Part shown: positions 59,441-64,000 of the stretch, one piece after another | Numbering within the stretch: position 1 is the first letter of the stretch | Layout: each line of letters starts with the position of its first letter | Assembly: GCA_037013495.1 (NCBI GenBank) | Contig: CM072810.1 | Location: forward strand, 30,781,843-30,845,842 | Origin: Hippophae tibetana | Lineage: Eukaryota; Streptophyta; Magnoliopsida; Rosales; Elaeagnaceae | Direction: 5' to 3' | Length of the DNA stretch: 64,000 bases | Notes under the pieces: generated by a model | What the model was told of the DNA's origin: nothing | The model's database searches: none | Seen by the model: the letters and a program-made list of their open reading frames with translations, nothing else | Made by a program: the position numbers and the translations under genes

Positions 59441-60012
59441 GAATATTTGTTGATGCAAGTTTATAAAAATAGTGTAGGAATAATATTACCGATAACTTCA
59501 AAGTAACTGCTTGGGTTGAGTCGCAGACTAGGTCGCTCTCTTTAAGACGTTTCGCGGCTCTGCCCAATTTGTGCAAGCAAACACAGCCTCGTCGTCCCGA
59601 GGATAAAACAGCCCAGAATCGTAATCTCTGTCTCAGAACTTCACTGCACTGATGAAAACTGGAATGCTACACCAGAAAATTTGTTGCTCGGAAAACTAAA
59701 AAGAATACTTAAAAATTGTAGAGAGAATTGTTTTCGTAGGGAGTTGAGATTGCTGATTCATATGTTAAAATGAGAGCTGAAGCCCTCTTTTTATAGGCTT
59801 TAGAAAACGTGTAGCAATTATGAATAAAACGGTAATGTCTGGGAATTAAGAATGTAACGGCCATTCTGAGTAATGAAAAGTAACGGCCATTTTCAGATTA
59901 AAGACGAGTAACAGATATTTTTGTGAATAAATACGAGCAACGGCTCTTTTTTTCTGAATTAAGAAGACAAACAACCATATTCTTAATAAAGGAACATAAC
60001 GGTTATTTTTTC

Positions 60013-60071
<59 letters not shown>

Positions 60072-60345
60072 CAACCATTTTGTAAGTGGAAAAAATTTCC
60101 TTAAAAAGAATATTTTACCAAAAAATAAAATACCACCTCACACGGGCTCGGCTCGGCTCGACACGGCCGGTCGGACGGCGGCGCGCGCGCGCGCGTGTGT
60201 GGTATCACATTTGCCTAGGTCCTCTCCCCTTCCACAAAAGTGGGTGCCCCTTGGGACCCAATCCCAATAACAAACTCTTCACTATTTATACCTCTTTAAA
60301 ATATTATAAAAAAGCAATGTGGGACAAGGCACAATTCCCAACATC
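59441..60345 (+). repeat. Possible LTR or other repetitive segment, unclassified
   Basis: Compositionally unlike its surroundings: a CpG-containing part at 59520-59640 (GACGTTTCGCGGCTCTGCCC), TTTTTATAGGC near 59789, repeated AACGG motifs, a (TA)n tract at about 60017-60070, a GGCTCGGCTCGGCTCG and (CG)n stretch at 60145-60200, and an end CAATTCCCAACA near 60334-60345 like many plant LTR ends. No partner LTR seen in the window. Confidence 0.3.
60017..60070. repeat. (TA)n microsatellite
   Basis: About 27 uninterrupted TA units. Confidence 0.9.
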
Positions 60346-61670
60346 TATTTTTTAATAAATTTCATCTTTTTCCAACAATATTGCATGAGATGACTTGTTC
60401 ACTGAATGCTTTCATTTTTGAACTAGTAGTACTTTTGATTTATATTAAAAAAAATGTTTTCATAAATGTATTTATAAAAGATAGTTGGAATTTCAACATC
60501 ACCAACGATATTCATCGAAGTACCAATAAACCATTTTATGCATAAAGAAAAGTTTTAGGTAGTGCATAAATTTTTGAAACATGTATAAATGAGATTTATC
60601 TTTGAATATGTACTCAGTTACATGTATAAATTGAATAGGGGATAAAAAAAATAGTGTATCAAATTAAACAAAATAAATATAGAGAGATTGATAGTGAGAT
60701 AGACCGCAATTGAGATCGATTTAGTGGAAAGAGTAGCATAAATTTGAGAATGGGAGAGAATTGGGATGATACCGTGAAATTAGAAGGAAAACTAAAGGGA
60801 ATAGATATAGATTTGTTAGCCTTAGACTAGATATTCTATTGTGAGAGTATGAGAGTCAATTGTTTCAAATTAATTTTGTGCATTATTTTTATACAAAATG
60901 TTGCATTTTGGTTCTTATTAACCTAGTAATATAATAAGATTTACTCATTGTTGTTTTAAGTTACTTGTTCAAATCATACCAAATATCATTTAATACAAAA
61001 CAAATGTTGCATTTTGGTTCGTTATAGGATGCTCCTCCCATAGTAAATCATATATATTTTTGTTAGGTTTTAAGAAATTTTTGAAAGAAATGATAAATCA
61101 AAGCATACTAATCTTTTAAAAAGAACAAAAGATAAACAAAATTATCCTCCTTTCAAATTGTAAAGGCATTTTTTATACAAACAAGTCAAATGGAACGAGA
61201 ACAAGCCTGTCAAAAAAAGCAAAAATAAAAGGTATTTTTGATGGTTAGATAAATTAATTGATATAAATTAATATTAGAAGAAGTAAAATTTAGATATACA
61301 AATAAATAATCATGAGTAATGAGAAAAATAAATTATATATAAAAATTTAAATAGTTTAATATTTTAGTGTAAAAAAATAACTCGAAAAAATTCTCTATAA
61401 TAATTCACATAGAGGGTATAAATGCTAATATTGAAAATAATCGACTCAAAGAAACAAAAAATATATAACACCAATACAATATTCGAAGGCAATAACAACT
61501 TCAATGAACAAAAACGTTATCTTACTGTACCATAAAGAAGGAAGAGAAAATTTGCCCATTCATGCTCCCATGCATTTAAGAGAACATATGACAAGTGTTG
61601 ATATATTGAATCAATGATGTGATACATGAACAGTGAAAGTGGCTAAAAGGTGTGGATGCTTGATACAAAG
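60346..61670. other. AT-rich DNA without a recognised gene
   Basis: No open frame, RNA gene or named repeat found. Confidence 0.4.
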
Positions 61671-61678
61671 GTGTGAAG

Positions 61679-62114
61679 TAGGGATGGGCAAAAAAACTGC
61701 GGGTTCGGTTATCCACGGTTATCCGAACCGGCGGTTCGGTTTTTAACCGGTAATTTTCGGGGACGGGGACGGTTTCGGTTAAAAACCGAATATGAAATAA
61801 CGGTTACGGTTCGGTTACGGTTTTTAGTATAACCGTAACCGCCCGTACCCGAAATTAATTATATTTAATTAATTAAATTATATATTAAATTATAAATAAA
61901 AAATTAATTATATATATTTAATAAATTAAATTATATATATATTTCGGTTTTTTTTCGGGGTTTTTTTCATAACTGTCCCGAACCGTTACCCGCGGGTAAA
62001 AAACCGTCCCTGAACCGTAACGGTTTTCGGGTGGTTTCGGTTATAGGTTTTATAATTCGGTTTGGGGACGGTTATATCAAAAACCGTCCCCGCCCGTCCC
62101 CGTGCCCATTCCTA
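61679..62114. mobile_element. hAT-type MITE, 436 bp
   Basis: Ends TAGGGATGGGCA and, at the right end read in reverse, TAGGAATGGGCA (11 of 12 match). It is flanked by a perfect 8-bp target duplication GTGTGAAG (61671-61678 and 62115-62122), the length made by hAT transposases. The inside is built of CGGTTCGGTT/AACCGTAACC repeats on both strands with an AT-rich centre, so it can fold on itself almost end to end. No coding capacity; it must be moved by a hAT transposase encoded elsewhere. Confidence 0.9.
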
Positions 62115-62122
62115 GTGTGAAG

Positions 62123-62659
62123 GCTTGATATTCATCTCAATTCCACGGCTGGCTTCAAAGCAATATATATATATATATATATTGCATCCTAGGGCTGGTG
62201 CTCTCGAAGACAATAGCCTACACAAAGAAATTACAAAATTTCCATCTATGCTTGAATTAAACAATTACGTTTTAAGATAAATGAATAACAAATATCCACC
62301 TTAGTTTAAAAAAACAACTAAAATTTTCAAATATAAAATTCCTCGAAATATCAATTTTATCGTCGCCTAAAATCTGAAAGAATGATCACTTCAAACAACA
62401 ACCACTTTAACCATTTTTTGAACTTATTAGTTGGAATTAAGTTGCTCAATATATTAATTGAATTCTCTTTAATAAATACCTTATTGATAACAATAACAGA
62501 CTTAGATATATTATCACGAAAAAATGATATCTTACATTATTATATTTGGTCTTATGATACATAATATTTTTAATAAATGTACCTTATTGTCACTATCAAA
62601 AAATATAATAAAAATATTATATTATAAACCCAACTCATAAACCAAACTTCTAACCCATA
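62123..62659. other. AT-rich DNA without a recognised gene
   Basis: Includes an (AT)n microsatellite at about 62163-62182. The 60-codon plus-strand frame at 62382-62564 has no recognisable domain. Confidence 0.4.
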
Positions 62660-64000
62660 TAACTTTTTTCATTTCTTCTGTTGTTACCATATACTCTATC
62701 TCTATGGTAGATAAAGTGATTATAGACTATAAAGTAGCCATACAACTAATGGCACAATATGAAAGAATGAAGATATAATATGATAGAAATCTTCTTCTTT
62801 TCAAATCATCAGTATAATCAAAATCCACAAAAATAATAACACTGTAATTAGTAGTAGAACTCTCATCATATGCCAAAATAAAATTAGAACTCTTATCATC
62901 AAATATCGAAGTATCAATTTCACTACTTGTCAATGACCCATTCCAAGGTTGCCAATGTACCTACCAACAACACTAACAATATGTGAAATGTTTGGATGGG
63001 TACAAAACATTACGTACATCAAACTACTAATGACACTAGCATATGGAACTTGAGACATGTATTACTATTTTTCTTCTGACTATGGTGACAAATTCAAAGA
63101 AAGCTTAAAATATGTAGCTAATGTCGTATTCACAAATTTATAATCTTTCATACCAAAGCGTTCAACAACTTTTTCAATATAATTTTACAAGACAAATAAA
63201 TCTTGTCCCTTTTTCTATCCATGTAAATTTCATACCCAAAATTTTCTTCATATCATCCAAATTATTCATCTCAAACCCACTACTAAGCTAGGATTTTAAT
63301 TTCAGAATCTCAGACTTATTATTAGAAGCAATAATCATGTCATCAACATATATAAACAAAAAGATAAATGAATCATCATGAATATTTTTATGATAAACAC
63401 AACTATCATATTCACTCATAAAGTAACCATGATCAATTATAAAAGAATGAAACCGCTTATGTCAATGCCTAGGATATTCCTTCAAATCATATATTTTTTT
63501 TAAATAAAAAAACATGGTCTTCCTTACCTGGAACAACAAACCTCTCGAGTTGATGCATATAAATTTGTTCCATAAGCTCACCATGTAAGAAAGTTGTCTT
63601 AACATCAAGCTATTCTAATTTCAAGTCAAATAGCGTAACCATAGCAAGCAACACATGAATAGGGATATGTTTCAAAATGGGTGAAAATACTTCATTGAAG
63701 TCAATACCTTTCTTCTGACAATAGCCCTTTGCAGCAACACGTGCCTTGAACAAAGTTGTTTCACCTTCAGGTACACATTTTTTTTCTTGAAGGCCCATTT
63801 GTTCCTAACAATCTTCTAACCCTTAGGTGGCTTCATCAATTCCCATGTATGGTTCTTATGAAGTGACTCAATCTCTTCATTCATAGCATTCGACCACTAT
63901 ACAGACTCATCACAAGTGATAACTTCATGATAATTAGAAAGTTCATACATTTTAATAGACTTTGCCAAAGAAAATGCAAAAGAATCTAAGTCTGCATCTT
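62660..64000 (-). pseudogene. Ty1/copia reverse transcriptase-RNase H remnant, running off the right edge
   Basis: Read on the minus strand, frames around 63800-63610 give FKARVAAKGYCQKKGIDFNEVF, split here as FKARVAAKGY and CQKKGIDFNEVFSP, the start of copia RT. The segment near 63358-63325 gives IYVDDMIIASNN (YVDD catalytic motif). Near 62880-62700 DFDYTDDLKRR and a C-terminal RNase H-like stretch follow. Many stops and frame changes make it non-functional. The order RT then RNase H on the minus strand, ending at about 62660, fits Ty1/copia (TNT1-like). Integrase would lie beyond the right edge; no LTR identified. Confidence 0.85.

Noticed and set aside
60086..60355. 89-codon plus-strand frame
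   Set aside because: Crosses a (CG)n tract and LTR-like sequence, and has no recognisable protein similarity.

Overview
The window is nuclear DNA of a flowering plant, probably a dicot. The evidence is one intron-containing plant gene, plant Ty3/gypsy (Athila-type) and Ty1/copia elements, a hAT-type MITE, TTTAGGG-like repeats, and a very AT-rich background. I cannot name the species. Only the first 2.6 kb holds a host gene: the 5' part of an organelle-targeted bacterial-type (type IA) DNA topoisomerase I on the minus strand, whose 3' part lies outside the window.

Most of the rest is nested retrotransposons. An old, internally deleted Athila-like element (D, plus strand, 5770-7143 and from 33904) was split by element A (minus strand, 7144-33903, 5-bp target duplication ATAGT). 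A was in turn invaded by element B (plus strand, LTRs 9853-11834 and 21426-23351). A fourth copy, C (minus strand, 41381-54753), belongs to the same family as A and B. B is the best preserved: gag1 (12675-13964), gag2 (14349-15947) and a complete 1191-codon pol frame (15944-19519: protease, reverse transcriptase, RNase H, integrase). A and C are broken by stops, frameshifts and deletions. Flanking regions hold two dispersed MITE-like elements with telomere-like minisatellites (about 4125-5470 and 39587-40395), old LTR debris (34.6-41.4 kb), unclassified AT-rich DNA (54.8-59.4 kb and 60.4-61.7 kb), a 436-bp hAT-type MITE with a perfect 8-bp target duplication (61679-62114), and a decayed Ty1/copia reverse transcriptase/RNase H fragment running off the right edge.

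The most unusual system is the A/B/C family. All three copies carry two tandem gag genes before pol. The first gag has lost the cysteines of its zinc knuckle, and its 3' end is followed by the same pair of hairpins that follows pol, which suggests origin by fusion of a pol-deleted unit to a full one. The leader between the primer-binding site and gag1 carries two tandem 61-bp stem-loops whose stems differ by compensatory base changes, a strong sign of a selected RNA structure such as a packaging signal. The LTR promoters carry 11-bp-spaced TGACGTCA (bZIP/as-1-like) sites in variable number, upstream of a TATA box. B and C share a one-base deletion that puts pol in the -1 frame relative to gag2, so these copies either shift frame or relied on a partner. 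B is also followed by a second copy of its own leader and by a 175-bp duplicate of its upstream flank that preserves the empty target site.
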